In this document: in pieces, positions 1 through 6,407 of the stretch
Position numbering within the stretch: position 1 is the stretch's first letter
How the letters are laid out: each line of letters opens with the position of its first letter
Assembly: GCA_021107335.1 (NCBI GenBank)
Contig: JAIOSZ010000263.1
Location: 1-9,787, forward strand
Direction: 5' to 3'
DNA from: Desulfuromonadaceae bacterium
GTDB lineage: Bacteria > Desulfobacterota > Desulfuromonadia > Desulfuromonadales > Syntrophotaleaceae
Length of the DNA stretch: 9,787 bases
Position numbers and translations under genes: made by a program
Notes under the pieces: model-generated
Databases searched by the model: none
What the model saw: the letters and a program-made list of their open reading frames with translations, nothing else
Told to the model about the DNA's origin: nothing

Positions 1-939
1 CACCAACTGCTGCACCAGAGTCTCATCCGGTGCCAGTTCGTCGAAACGCTTGCGGGAAATCTTGCGGCCCAGCAGCACACCCCGACTGCCAAAGCGGGTC
101 ACCGGCTTGAAGGCCAGTTGCTTACGCTGTTGCCAGGTCTGCTGCAGATCGACATCGGCCAGCAGGCGGCTTTGGGGCACGGTACGCAACAGCAGTTCGA
201 CGGTTCGATCACTTAAACCCAACTCGGCCAGAGGGGCCGGATCGGACCAGAGGATCATGCGTCGTTTGTCGGCCAGCAGACCGTAAACAAAGGGATTGGG
301 GGTCAGGCAGACAGTACGGGCCAGATAGGCAGCGCGCAGGCCGGCCATGACTTCGCTATCGAGATAAAAATCGCAGTGGCGATTGTAGACCAGATCGACA
401 GGTTGGCCCTGCAGGGTCACGCCGGTCTCATCAGCCTGTAGCTCGGCGGGATCGGCCACCTGGGCGTCGATGCCCTGTTGTCGCAGCAGTTCGGTGTAGG
501 TGAGCATCTCGTGATAGAGAAACTGTTCTTGGGGTGCCTCGTCGATAATGGCGACCCGCTGCAAGCCAGGGCGGCCATGACGGGACAGTTCTTCGCTGAA
601 GGAAGCAAGAAAACCGCGCTGCAATCGATCCAAATCGTCATTACCGCCGCCCTTGGAGCCGAACTGGGCCTGATAGGCCAGCAATCCACCCCCGGCATTG
701 GTGTTAACCTCGATGAGCCGCGGACCATCTTCGGTGAGATGAAAATCGTAGCCCATCATCAATGCGTCATGACCGGGATCAAAGCGTGCCACCGACGGCA
801 GTTGGGGCAGGATCCGTTCGCGATAGGCGGGAAGCTTGCCGAGGGCGTAGAGGGCGCGCATCAGGCGCACCATCTCCCGCAGGGCCGGACGCGGCAACTC
901 GACGGTGGTCGGACTAATGACCTGCCGATAGGGATTCAT
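1..939 (-). CDS. Circularly permuted ATP-grasp-like protein, 3' end cut off by the window
   Basis: The frame is open for 313 codons from the ATG at 939-937 to the left edge, so the C-terminus is missing. The start is preceded by AAGGAG five bases upstream and overlaps the stop of the aminotransferase gene as ATGA. Visible motifs, in order, are GYDFHLTEDGPRLIEVNTNAGG-like residues 63-84 (D65, E77, N79), a VDLVYNRHCDFYL stretch at 181-193, TPNPFVYGLLADKR at 213-226 with K225, and a KPVTRFGSRGVLLGRK stretch at 278-293. The E-x-N metal-binding motif comes before the Lys-Pro/Gly-rich nucleotide-binding part, the reverse of ordinary ATP-grasp enzymes. It matches the order in circularly permuted ATP-grasp families such as the glutathionylspermidine synthase and DUF404/DUF407 groups. 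Such enzymes typically join a carboxylate to an amine through an acyl-phosphate, using ATP. No signal peptide is seen, so the protein is likely cytoplasmic. The substrate is unknown. Confidence 0.85.
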   Translation of the reverse strand, partial: MNPYRQVISPTTVELPRPALREMVRLMRALYALGKLPAYRERILPQLPSVARFDPGHDALMMGYDFHLTEDGPRLIEVNTNAGGGLLAYQAQFGSKGGGNDDLDRLQRGFLASFSEELSRHGRPGLQRVAIIDEAPQEQFLYHEMLTYTELLRQQGIDAQVADPAELQADETGVTLQGQPVDLVYNRHCDFYLDSEVMAGLRAAYLARTVCLTPNPFVYGLLADKRRMILWSDPAPLAELGLSDRTVELLLRTVPQSRLLADVDLQQTWQQRKQLAFKPVTRFGSRGVLLGRKISRKRFDELAPDETLVQQLV

Positions 940-2099
940 CGGCGCTCCTTAAGGCCACGGGCCAGGTCAGTGGCAGCGCGGGCCATGCGTTCCAACCCTT
1001 GTTCGAGCAGGGAGCGCGGGCAACCGAAGTTGAGTCGCAAAAAACCGGGTGCGCCGAACTCGGCACCGTCGGAGAGGCCGACACCGGCGTCCTCAAAAAA
1101 CTTTGCCGGGTCGTCGAGACCAGTGCCACGGGCATCGATCCAGGTCAGATAGGTCGCCTCGCCGCAGGTGGCCTGCAAGCTGGGCATAGTCGCCATGGCC
1201 CCCATCACCAAGGCCCGGTTGCCGCGCAGGTAATCGAGCAGGGCTTCGTGCCAGTCGCCGCTGTCACGATAGGCGGCCAGAGCGCCAACATAGCCGAACA
1301 AATTGACGTAGGGCACGATACCGGCCATGGCGCGCTGAAAACGACGCCGCAGGGAATCGTCCGTGATGATGGCAAAGGCACAGTTGAGACCGGGCAGATT
1401 GAAGGTTTTGCTCGGTGCCATAAGGGTAATGGTACGTGCGGCTATCTCGGCATTAAGAGAAGCCGTGGGCAGGTGCTCACAATCCGGGTCAAGAACCAGG
1501 TCGCCATGAATTTCATCGGAACAGAGTATCAGATCGTGGCGTTGGCAGAAATCAGCCAACTGGCCGAGTTCCTCTTTGCTAAAGACCCGTCCTGTGGGAT
1601 TTTGCGGGCTACACAGCAACAGCAGGCAGCTTGCCGGAGTAATGGCCGCTTCCATAGCCTCAAAATCGATTAGCCACTGGGCCCCTTCCTGCACCATCGG
1701 CACCGTCACCAGTTTACGCCCCGACAATTTCGGTGCGGACAAAAAGGGTGGATAGATGGGAGTCATGGACAGCACTTCGCTGCCTTCTTCCCCCACCGCG
1801 CGACAGGCGACATTCAACCCCACCACCAGCCCCGGCAACCAGACCAGAGACTCGGCCTTCACCCGCCAGCGGTGACGCTCCCATAGCCGCGCAAGGATCG
1901 TCTCGACCAGTTCGTCGGGAGCATGGGTATAACCGAATACGCCGTGGTCGACGCGCTGCTGCAGTGCGGTGACCACCGCCGGGGGCGCGGCAAAGTCCAT
2001 ATCCGCCACCCACAGGGGCACCACGTCACGACCAGCGTAACGATCCCACTTAAGGGAGCCACTGCCGCTGCGGTCCATGATCTGATCGAAATCAAACAT
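936..2099 (-). CDS. patB: MalY/PatB-type PLP-dependent aminotransferase / cystathionine beta-lyase-like
   Basis: A 387-residue fold-type I PLP enzyme, the usual length for MalY/PatB proteins. Visible landmarks are PLWVADMDF (28-36), the substrate/PLP loop CSPQNPTGRV (163-172, N167), CSDEIHGD (193-200, with D195 expected to contact the PLP ring nitrogen), MAPSKTFNLPGL (227-238, K231 expected to form the Schiff base) and FLRLNFGCPRS (353-363, R355 expected to bind the substrate carboxylate). Members of this family usually cleave the C-S bond of cystathionine, cysteine or S-conjugates, releasing a thiol, pyruvate and ammonia; some are aminotransferases. The ATG at 2099-2097 has AAGGA about eight bases upstream and lies inside the 3' end of the aldolase gene (8-base overlap). 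Its own stop overlaps the next start as ATGA, so it is probably translated in step with both neighbours. The exact substrate cannot be told from sequence. Confidence 0.93.
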   Translation of the reverse strand: MFDFDQIMDRSGSGSLKWDRYAGRDVVPLWVADMDFAAPPAVVTALQQRVDHGVFGYTHAPDELVETILARLWERHRWRVKAESLVWLPGLVVGLNVACRAVGEEGSEVLSMTPIYPPFLSAPKLSGRKLVTVPMVQEGAQWLIDFEAMEAAITPASCLLLLCSPQNPTGRVFSKEELGQLADFCQRHDLILCSDEIHGDLVLDPDCEHLPTASLNAEIAARTITLMAPSKTFNLPGLNCAFAIITDDSLRRRFQRAMAGIVPYVNLFGYVGALAAYRDSGDWHEALLDYLRGNRALVMGAMATMPSLQATCGEATYLTWIDARGTGLDDPAKFFEDAGVGLSDGAEFGAPGFLRLNFGCPRSLLEQGLERMARAATDLARGLKERR

Positions 2100-2754
2100 T
2101 GCTTTCGTCCTTGGGTGATTGACCGTAGGTAGCGAACTTGTCCAACACCCTGTCCATTTCCTGACTCGGCAGAATCACTGGAGTGCCCACCGTCTTGGTC
2201 TGATAGTAGATACGTGCCACCAGCTCAATTTCTTCGGCAGTATTGAAAGCCCGGCTGAGATCAGCACCGACGGCTACCAAGCCGTGATTGGCCAGCAGCA
2301 ACGCGTGGTAATCGCCGATGCAGGCCGCCACATTGCCAGCCAACTCCGGGGTGCCGAAAGTAGCGTAAGGAGCCAGCGGCACCTTGTGACCGGAAAATCC
2401 CACCAGATAGTGGACCGCCGGAATTTCCCATCCCAAACAGGCGATGGTGGTAGCGTACACCGAGTGGGTGTGGAGCACGGCATTTATATCGGGCCGCTGA
2501 CGATAAAGGGCCAAATGAAATCCAAGTTCGCTGGAGGGGGTATATTGCCCCTCAATAACCTGTCCATCTAGGTCGGTGATGACCACATCTTCCGGCTGCA
2601 GATCACAATACTCAATACCGCTAGGGCTGATAGCGACCCGACCGCTGGCTCGATCAAAAATACTCAGATTGCCGCCGGCACCGGTGGTCAGCTGCGAGGT
2701 GATCATTTTCTGGCCGAACTTGACGATGGCCTGGCGTTCTGCCTGTAGTTGCAT
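2092..2754 (-). CDS. Class II aldolase, L-fuculose-1-phosphate aldolase type
   Basis: A 220-residue protein close in length to E. coli FucA. All hallmark elements are present: GNLS at 28-31 and SPSG at 43-46 (phosphate-binding loops in the family), PSSE at 73-76 with E76 as the expected catalytic acid/base, HTHS at 95-98 (H95 and H97) and ANHG at 156-159 (H157) as the three zinc ligands. The family reversibly splits a ketose 1-phosphate into dihydroxyacetone phosphate and an aldehyde, using a divalent metal to stabilise the enediolate. No fucose isomerase or kinase is next to it, so fucose breakdown is doubtful; release of an aldehyde from another sugar phosphate, such as a 5-deoxy- or 5-methylthio-ribulose 1-phosphate, is possible. 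The ATG has an AGGAG about ten bases upstream. The gene follows the thioesterase by 35 bases and overlaps the aminotransferase start by 8. Confidence 0.93.
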   Translation of the reverse strand: MQLQAERQAIVKFGQKMITSQLTTGAGGNLSIFDRASGRVAISPSGIEYCDLQPEDVVITDLDGQVIEGQYTPSSELGFHLALYRQRPDINAVLHTHSVYATTIACLGWEIPAVHYLVGFSGHKVPLAPYATFGTPELAGNVAACIGDYHALLLANHGLVAVGADLSRAFNTAEEIELVARIYYQTKTVGTPVILPSQEMDRVLDKFATYGQSPKDESNV

Positions 2755-2789
2755 TGGATATATTCTCCTGATCCTGTATTAAGAAAGTT

Positions 2790-3242
2790 CTAGAGGATGC
2801 GCACCGCGTAAGCCCCCTGAAACCGCACTCGCTCTTGGTCGCCCTGAAACACTGTCACCGCCAGTTCCAACCGGCTCTTACCGGTTTGCTTCAGGGCCTG
2901 CCAAAAGCCTGCCAGCTCAACCTCTTTGGGCAGCTGACAAAGGGCGTAAAAGTCAGCATCAATAGGCCGTCGATAGCTGATCTCGCTGCGGTAGACCGCC
3001 ACTTCCGCCGCCCTGCAGTGCTCTTCCACCGCCAGGGTAATTAGCGCCCACCCGGCCAGGGTCGCCAAGCTAGCGATACTGCCGGCAAAGGCAGTGCCCT
3101 TGTCGTTACGATTGGCCTCAAGCGGCGCATCCATTCGCAGAGCAGAACCGTTCCAGGCACTGATTTTCAGTCCCTGATGAACGGTCAGAGGAATCTGGCT
3201 GCGAAATCGTTCGTGAAGTTCCCGAATCGGTTGCTGGTACAT
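2790..3242 (-). CDS. YiiD_C-type (hotdog) putative thioesterase
   Basis: A 150-residue protein starting MYQQPIRELHERF. The ATG at 3242-3240 was chosen because AGGAG lies five bases upstream; a longer in-frame reading from a TTG at 3416 adds a low-complexity, unconserved-looking extension and would run through the promoter. The central part, residues about 40-95, has the pattern APLEANRNDKGTAFAGSIAS followed by LATLAGWALI and, later, SEISYRRPIDADF. This is characteristic of the thioesterase domain found at the C-terminus of E. coli YiiD and as stand-alone proteins in many Proteobacteria. The hotdog fold suggests hydrolysis of an acyl-CoA or acyl-ACP thioester in the cytoplasm; the substrate is not known. 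It is the first gene of the minus-strand cluster, 35 bases before the aldolase. The gap shows no terminator, so co-transcription is likely. Confidence 0.88.
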   Translation of the reverse strand: MYQQPIRELHERFRSQIPLTVHQGLKISAWNGSALRMDAPLEANRNDKGTAFAGSIASLATLAGWALITLAVEEHCRAAEVAVYRSEISYRRPIDADFYALCQLPKEVELAGFWQALKQTGKSRLELAVTVFQGDQERVRFQGAYAVRIL

Positions 3243-3343
3243 GGCTGCTCCTGCAGGCAACGCCCTGTTGGCCGAAAAAGGATTAATCTGCTTCGATAAA
3301 CCCCTGCTGCCGGATCGGCTACGCTGACCCTGGGAAAGACCCT

Positions 3344-3361
3344 TATGCAGCTTTTTGCATA
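3344..3361 (-). repeat. Inverted repeat at the predicted transcript start
   Basis: TATGCA at 3344-3349 and TGCATA at 3356-3361 form a perfect 6-bp inverted repeat with a 6-base loop. It sits just downstream of the predicted -10 element of the minus-strand cluster, so it could be an operator half-site pair or a small 5' hairpin in the mRNA. There is no T-run, so it is not an intrinsic terminator. Confidence 0.35.
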
Positions 3362-3367
3362 GCGAAG

Positions 3368-3397
3368 ATTGTCCTGTTTTTGTCCCGAACCTGTCAA
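3368..3397 (-). promoter_or_regulatory. Sigma-70-type promoter for the minus-strand thioesterase-aldolase-aminotransferase-ATP-grasp cluster
   Basis: Read on the minus strand, a perfect -35 TTGACA (3397-3392) is followed after 18 bases by GACAAT (3373-3368), which keeps four of six -10 consensus positions. Transcription would begin near 3361 and give a leader of about 119 nt before the thioesterase start at 3242. No other good -35/-10 pair was noticed upstream of this cluster. Confidence 0.55.
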
Positions 3398-3492
3398 GGG
3401 CTATCTCCTTCAGCAAAAACCCGTCGCCCGGCTCAGTAACGGAATAACCACTTCGTCTTTTCAGTAAGTTACCTCTCCCGCCTCTAGGTTTT

Positions 3493-3513
3493 ATGATTCT
3501 GATTCAAAAGCAT
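3493..3513. promoter_or_regulatory. Candidate Zur/Fur-family operator upstream of znuA
   Basis: A 21-base imperfect palindrome: ATGATTCTGA and TCAAAAGCAT flank a single central T, and the two arms agree at eight of ten positions. It ends three bases before the extended -10 element of the predicted znuA promoter, so a bound repressor would cover the -35 area. Zinc uptake operons are commonly repressed by Zur, a Fur-family protein that binds palindromes of about this length. The assignment to Zur is inference, since the motif is not an exact match to well-known Zur boxes. Confidence 0.4.
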
Positions 3514-3515
3514 TG

Positions 3516-3524
3516 TGGTATACT
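3516..3524 (+). promoter_or_regulatory. Extended -10 promoter for the znuACB operon
   Basis: TGG followed by TATACT (3519-3524) matches an extended -10 element (TGn plus five of six consensus bases). No good -35 is seen, which is tolerated in extended -10 promoters. A start near 3531 would give a leader of about 65 nt ahead of the znuA ATG. Confidence 0.45.
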
Positions 3525-3596
3525 GTGCTCCGTCGCCGGGTGGTTACTGAAGGATCCTTTCGCCTTTGGTCAGCCAGCCCCCTGGAGGTTCCTGTG

Positions 3597-4517
3597 ATGA
3601 AATTCCCACCTTGTAAAACACTTCTTTTAAGCCTGACATTGCTGTTCGGCCCGGCGATCGGCGCCTTCGCCCAACCACCAGCAGCGCTGCAGGTCTTCAC
3701 CAGTGTCTTGCCCTTAAAATACTTTGTTGAGCGGGTCGGCGGCCAGCGCGTGGCCGTGCAAGCCATGGTCGGCCCTGGGCGCAGTCCGGCCACTTACGAG
3801 CCGAAGCCGAAGCAAATGGCTGCCCTCTCCCGCGCACAGCTTTACTACCGAGTCGGCGTACCCTTTGAGGCGGTGTGGATGGAACGGGTGGCAGACCTCA
3901 ATCCAACCATGAGCATCGTCGATTTGCGCCAAGGCTTGAAACTGCGTGGATTAGAGCACCACCATCACGACTCTGAGGAAGATCCGGGAGTTCATGAGCC
4001 TGACCAAGAAGTGCAGGACATGGAGATGGACCCGCACCTGTGGACCGATCCGAACCTAGTCAAGCAGATGGCCGAGCACATCAGGGCCACCCTGTCCGCC
4101 GCCGATCCCGCTGGTGCTGCGGATTATCTGGCCGGAGCCGAGGCTTTTATCCGTGACCTCGATGCTCTCGACCACACCATCCACCAGCAACTGGCGACTA
4201 TCAAGGAACGCCACTTCCTGGTTTTTCATCCCTCTTGGGGTTACTTCGCCGCCGCCTACGATCTGCAGCAGGTGGCCATCGAAACCTCCGGCAAGGAACC
4301 GGGGCCCAGGGCTCTGGCCGGGATCATCGAGCAGGCCAAGGCGGGCAATATTTCCGTCATCTTCGTGCAGCAGCAGTTCAGTCGCACCACCGCCGCCACC
4401 ATCGCCCGCGCCATTAACGGCCGAGTGGTGGCCATCGATCCCCTGGCCGAGGATTACCTAGCCAACATGCGGCGAACGGCCAATGCTTTCGCTAGCTCTC
4501 TGGAAAAGCCTCTATGA
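3597..4517 (+). CDS. znuA: Periplasmic zinc/manganese-binding protein of an ABC importer (cluster A-I, ZnuA-like)
   Basis: A 306-residue substrate-binding protein that captures Zn2+ (or Mn2+) in the periplasm and delivers it to the ZnuB channel. The ATG at 3597 is chosen because GGAGG lies eight bases upstream and the protein then begins with a clean signal peptide (KFPPCK, a Leu-rich core, cleavage near AFA|QPP after residue 25). An upstream TTG would overlap the promoter. Family features are ATYEPKPKQM (65-74), a His/acid-rich loop with four His at 121-124, DPHLWTDP (145-152, H147), HPSWGYFA (211-218, H211) and AIDPLAEDY (279-287, D281). The His usually found in the PHxYEP motif is Ala65 here, so one metal ligand is missing or supplied elsewhere, perhaps by the His-rich loop. 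The stop overlaps the znuC start as ATGA. Zinc is the more likely metal, given the His-rich loop. Confidence 0.92.
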   Translation: MKFPPCKTLLLSLTLLFGPAIGAFAQPPAALQVFTSVLPLKYFVERVGGQRVAVQAMVGPGRSPATYEPKPKQMAALSRAQLYYRVGVPFEAVWMERVADLNPTMSIVDLRQGLKLRGLEHHHHDSEEDPGVHEPDQEVQDMEMDPHLWTDPNLVKQMAEHIRATLSAADPAGAADYLAGAEAFIRDLDALDHTIHQQLATIKERHFLVFHPSWGYFAAAYDLQQVAIETSGKEPGPRALAGIIEQAKAGNISVIFVQQQFSRTTAATIARAINGRVVAIDPLAEDYLANMRRTANAFASSLEKPL

Positions 4518-5260
4518 GCAAACCGATCATTATCCTCGACGGTATTTCCTTCCGCTATGATGAACTAACGGTGCTGGAAGACATCTGCCTGAGCATCCGG
4601 GACAAGGACTTTCTCGGCATTGTCGGTCCCAACGGCAGCGGCAAAAGCACCCTGCTCAAGCTGATTCTGGGTCTGTTGAGACCGCAACAGGGCACCATCG
4701 AAATCTTCGGCACAAGCCCGGCACAAGCCCGGCTGAAGATCGGTTATGTCCCTCAGTTCGCCACCTTTGACCGTAACTTTCCGATCACCGTACTGAATAC
4801 AGTATTGCAGGGCCGGCTCGGCAAGACGCGAACGCTGTTCGGTTACACTCGCCAGGACCGTGAGGCCGCCCGGCAATCCCTGGCCGAGGTAGAGATCCTC
4901 GATCTGGAACAGCGCCCTCTGACCGCCCTATCCGGCGGGCAACTACAGCGGGTGCTTATCGCCCGCGCCCTGACCTGCAGCCCTGAAGTACTGATTCTTG
5001 ACGAGCCAACCGCCCATATCGACCCCAAGGTCGAAGAGGGGGTATTTGAACTACTCAAACGCCTCAACGAGCGACTGACGGTTATCGTCGTCTCGCACGA
5101 CGTCGGTTTTATCACCCGCTACATCACCCGGGTCGCTTGCCTCAACCGCCGCCTGGTCTGTCACCCCGCAACGGAACTGACCGGTAAAATGATCGAAGAA
5201 CTGTACGGCGGCCCCCTCAAGGTGGTGCAGCACGACACCCTGATTCACGGTCACGACTAG
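4514..5260 (+). CDS. znuC: Zinc ABC importer ATP-binding protein (ZnuC-like)
   Basis: A 248-residue ABC ATPase that powers the metal importer from the cytoplasmic face. All motifs are intact: Walker A GPNGSGKST (38-46), Q-loop with Q81 in GYVPQF, signature LSGGQ (139-143), Walker B VLILDE (159-164) followed by the D-loop, and the switch His in VVSHD (H195). The C-terminus is short and His-containing (HDTLIHGHD), which is seen in several ZnuC proteins. The ATG lies within the last codons of znuA (ATGA overlap) and has only a weak GGAAAAG upstream, so translation is probably coupled to znuA. The Walker A, LSGGQ and neighbourhood together make the call secure; zinc versus manganese cannot be decided from this subunit. 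Confidence 0.95.
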   Translation: MSKPIIILDGISFRYDELTVLEDICLSIRDKDFLGIVGPNGSGKSTLLKLILGLLRPQQGTIEIFGTSPAQARLKIGYVPQFATFDRNFPITVLNTVLQGRLGKTRTLFGYTRQDREAARQSLAEVEILDLEQRPLTALSGGQLQRVLIARALTCSPEVLILDEPTAHIDPKVEEGVFELLKRLNERLTVIVVSHDVGFITRYITRVACLNRRLVCHPATELTGKMIEELYGGPLKVVQHDTLIHGHD

Positions 5261-5315
5261 CAGAGCACGGCTAACCTGAGCCCTTTTTATCCCTTGTTTC
5301 GACTGGATATTGGTT

Positions 5316-6158
5316 ATGGAAGATTTCCTGCACGCCCTGATCACTCAAAACTTTATGCAAAACGCCCTGATCGGGGGGCTGCTTGCGAGCGTCGCCTGCG
5401 GCATCGCCGGTTCCTACGTGGTGGTCAAGCGCATCGGCTACATGGCTGGCGGCATTGCCCATGCGGTACTCGGCGGCATGGGCCTGGCCTACTTCCTCGG
5501 CCGCGACCCGGTAGCCGGGGCCATCATCACTGCCCTTTTAGCGGCACTGGTCATCGGCGTGGTGGGCATCTACTGGCGCAAACAGGAAGACACCGCCATC
5601 AGCGCCCTGTGGGCGGTGGGCATGGCCGCCGGGGTGCTGTTCATCTCCGCCACTCCCGGCTACAACGTCGACTTGATGAGCTATCTATTCGGCAACATCC
5701 TGATGATCCCCCGCCACAATCTCTATCTTATTTTCTGGCTCGACCTCGGCATCGTGCTCTTTGTACTACTCTTCTACAAACAGTTACTTGCCGTCTCCTT
5801 CGATGAAGAGTTCGCCGAACTACGCCAGGTGCCGGTCAAGCTCTTTTCCCTGTTATTGCTCTGCCTGGTGGCCCTGACGGTGGTCATCCTCATCCAGGTG
5901 GTGGGACTGATCATGGTCATCGCCCTGCTAGCCTTGCCGGCGGCTATCGCCGGCCAGTTCGTCAATGCCCTGGGAAAAATGATGATCGTTGCCATGGTCC
6001 TTGGGGTACTCTTCACCAGCGGTGGGCTGGCCGCTTCTTACCAGTACGATCTGCCTTCGGGGGCAGTGACGGTGCTGCTCACTGGCCTCGCTTACTTGTT
6101 GGCCACCGTCGGCAAGGCGGTATGGCACCAATGGCAAGTGCGACGCAGCGCTGCCTGA
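5316..6158 (+). CDS. znuB: Zinc ABC importer membrane permease (ZnuB-like)
   Basis: A 280-residue, very hydrophobic inner-membrane protein of the ABC-3 family that forms the metal pathway. About seven to nine membrane segments are visible, for example around residues 15-37, 67-87, 97-112, 136-155, 176-213 and 222-240. Conserved stretches are SYVVVKRIGYMAGGIAHAVLGG split across 33-54 and VIALLALPAAIAGQF (201-215), the latter in the loop region that contacts the ATPase. The ATG at 5316 is preferred over a TTG six bases upstream because the only Shine-Dalgarno-like GGA (5305-5307) fits it better; the ribosome site is weak either way. It follows znuC by 55 bases and ends 29 bases before an intrinsic terminator, so it is the last gene of the operon. 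Confidence 0.94.
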   Translation: MEDFLHALITQNFMQNALIGGLLASVACGIAGSYVVVKRIGYMAGGIAHAVLGGMGLAYFLGRDPVAGAIITALLAALVIGVVGIYWRKQEDTAISALWAVGMAAGVLFISATPGYNVDLMSYLFGNILMIPRHNLYLIFWLDLGIVLFVLLFYKQLLAVSFDEEFAELRQVPVKLFSLLLLCLVALTVVILIQVVGLIMVIALLALPAAIAGQFVNALGKMMIVAMVLGVLFTSGGLAASYQYDLPSGAVTVLLTGLAYLLATVGKAVWHQWQVRRSAA

Positions 6159-6187
6159 TTATCTTTCTCAATCGGCATCAAAATGAC

Positions 6188-6214
6188 AAAGCCCCGCTTT
6201 CAGCGGGGCTTTTT
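6188..6214 (+). terminator. Intrinsic terminator of the znuACB operon
   Basis: A perfect stem AAAGCCCCGC (6188-6197) pairs with GCGGGGCTTT (6203-6212) around the loop TTTCA, with a T-run at 6210-6214. It lies 29 bases after the znuB stop. The A-run on the left also lets it work, less well, on the opposite strand for transcripts coming from the lipoprotein gene at 7373-6408. Confidence 0.92.
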
Positions 6215-6250
6215 ACGTTGAGCGAAGCCAAGAGGCGATTAAGCGCGAGC

Positions 6251-6376
6251 ATTAACCACGAAGCTCACGAAGGACACAAAGATAATCCACACCGATTTCA
6301 CGCCAAGGCGCACGAAGGCTGCGTAAAATCATGCAACGAAATCGCTCTTTTTTCAGATTTGGGATTTCCTTCGTGG
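6251..6376. repeat. CACGAAG-rich intergenic repeat element
   Basis: CACGAAG occurs at 6257-6263, 6266-6272 and 6311-6317, and the reverse complement of CCACGAAG is at 6369-6376, so the ends (6256-6263 and 6369-6376) form an inverted repeat that could fold back over about 120 bases. Segments of the type ACCACGAAGnnCACGAAGGACAC are, from general knowledge, common dispersed intergenic sequences in Deltaproteobacteria and other genomes and are often mis-called as tiny genes encoding NHEAHEGH-like peptides. No coding function is assigned. Confidence 0.6.
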
Positions 6377-6407
6377 CGTCGTTGCGACCGTGCCCAAGAC
6401 GATGACT

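Noticed and set aside
478..1673. Two long plus-strand open frames of 224 codons each, opposite the ATP-grasp and aminotransferase genes
   Set aside because: They lie antisense to genes with clear family motifs and show no domain resemblance of their own; GC-rich shadow frames.
3185..3397. A 70-codon minus-strand frame from a TTG preceded by AAGGAGA
   Set aside because: The TTG is part of the -35 TTGACA, the frame overlaps the thioesterase start out of frame, and the peptide looks like no family I know.
3243..3416. Longer thioesterase reading from a TTG at 3416
   Set aside because: The added residues look unrelated to the family and the frame would run through the promoter; the ATG at 3242 has a good Shine-Dalgarno.
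3513..3596. znuA start at an upstream TTG
   Set aside because: It would overlap the promoter -10 and place 28 residues before an otherwise complete signal peptide.
5269..5288. GGCT-N6-AGCC followed by a T-run between znuC and znuB, as a terminator
   Set aside because: A four-base stem is too weak; at most it could dampen read-through into znuB.
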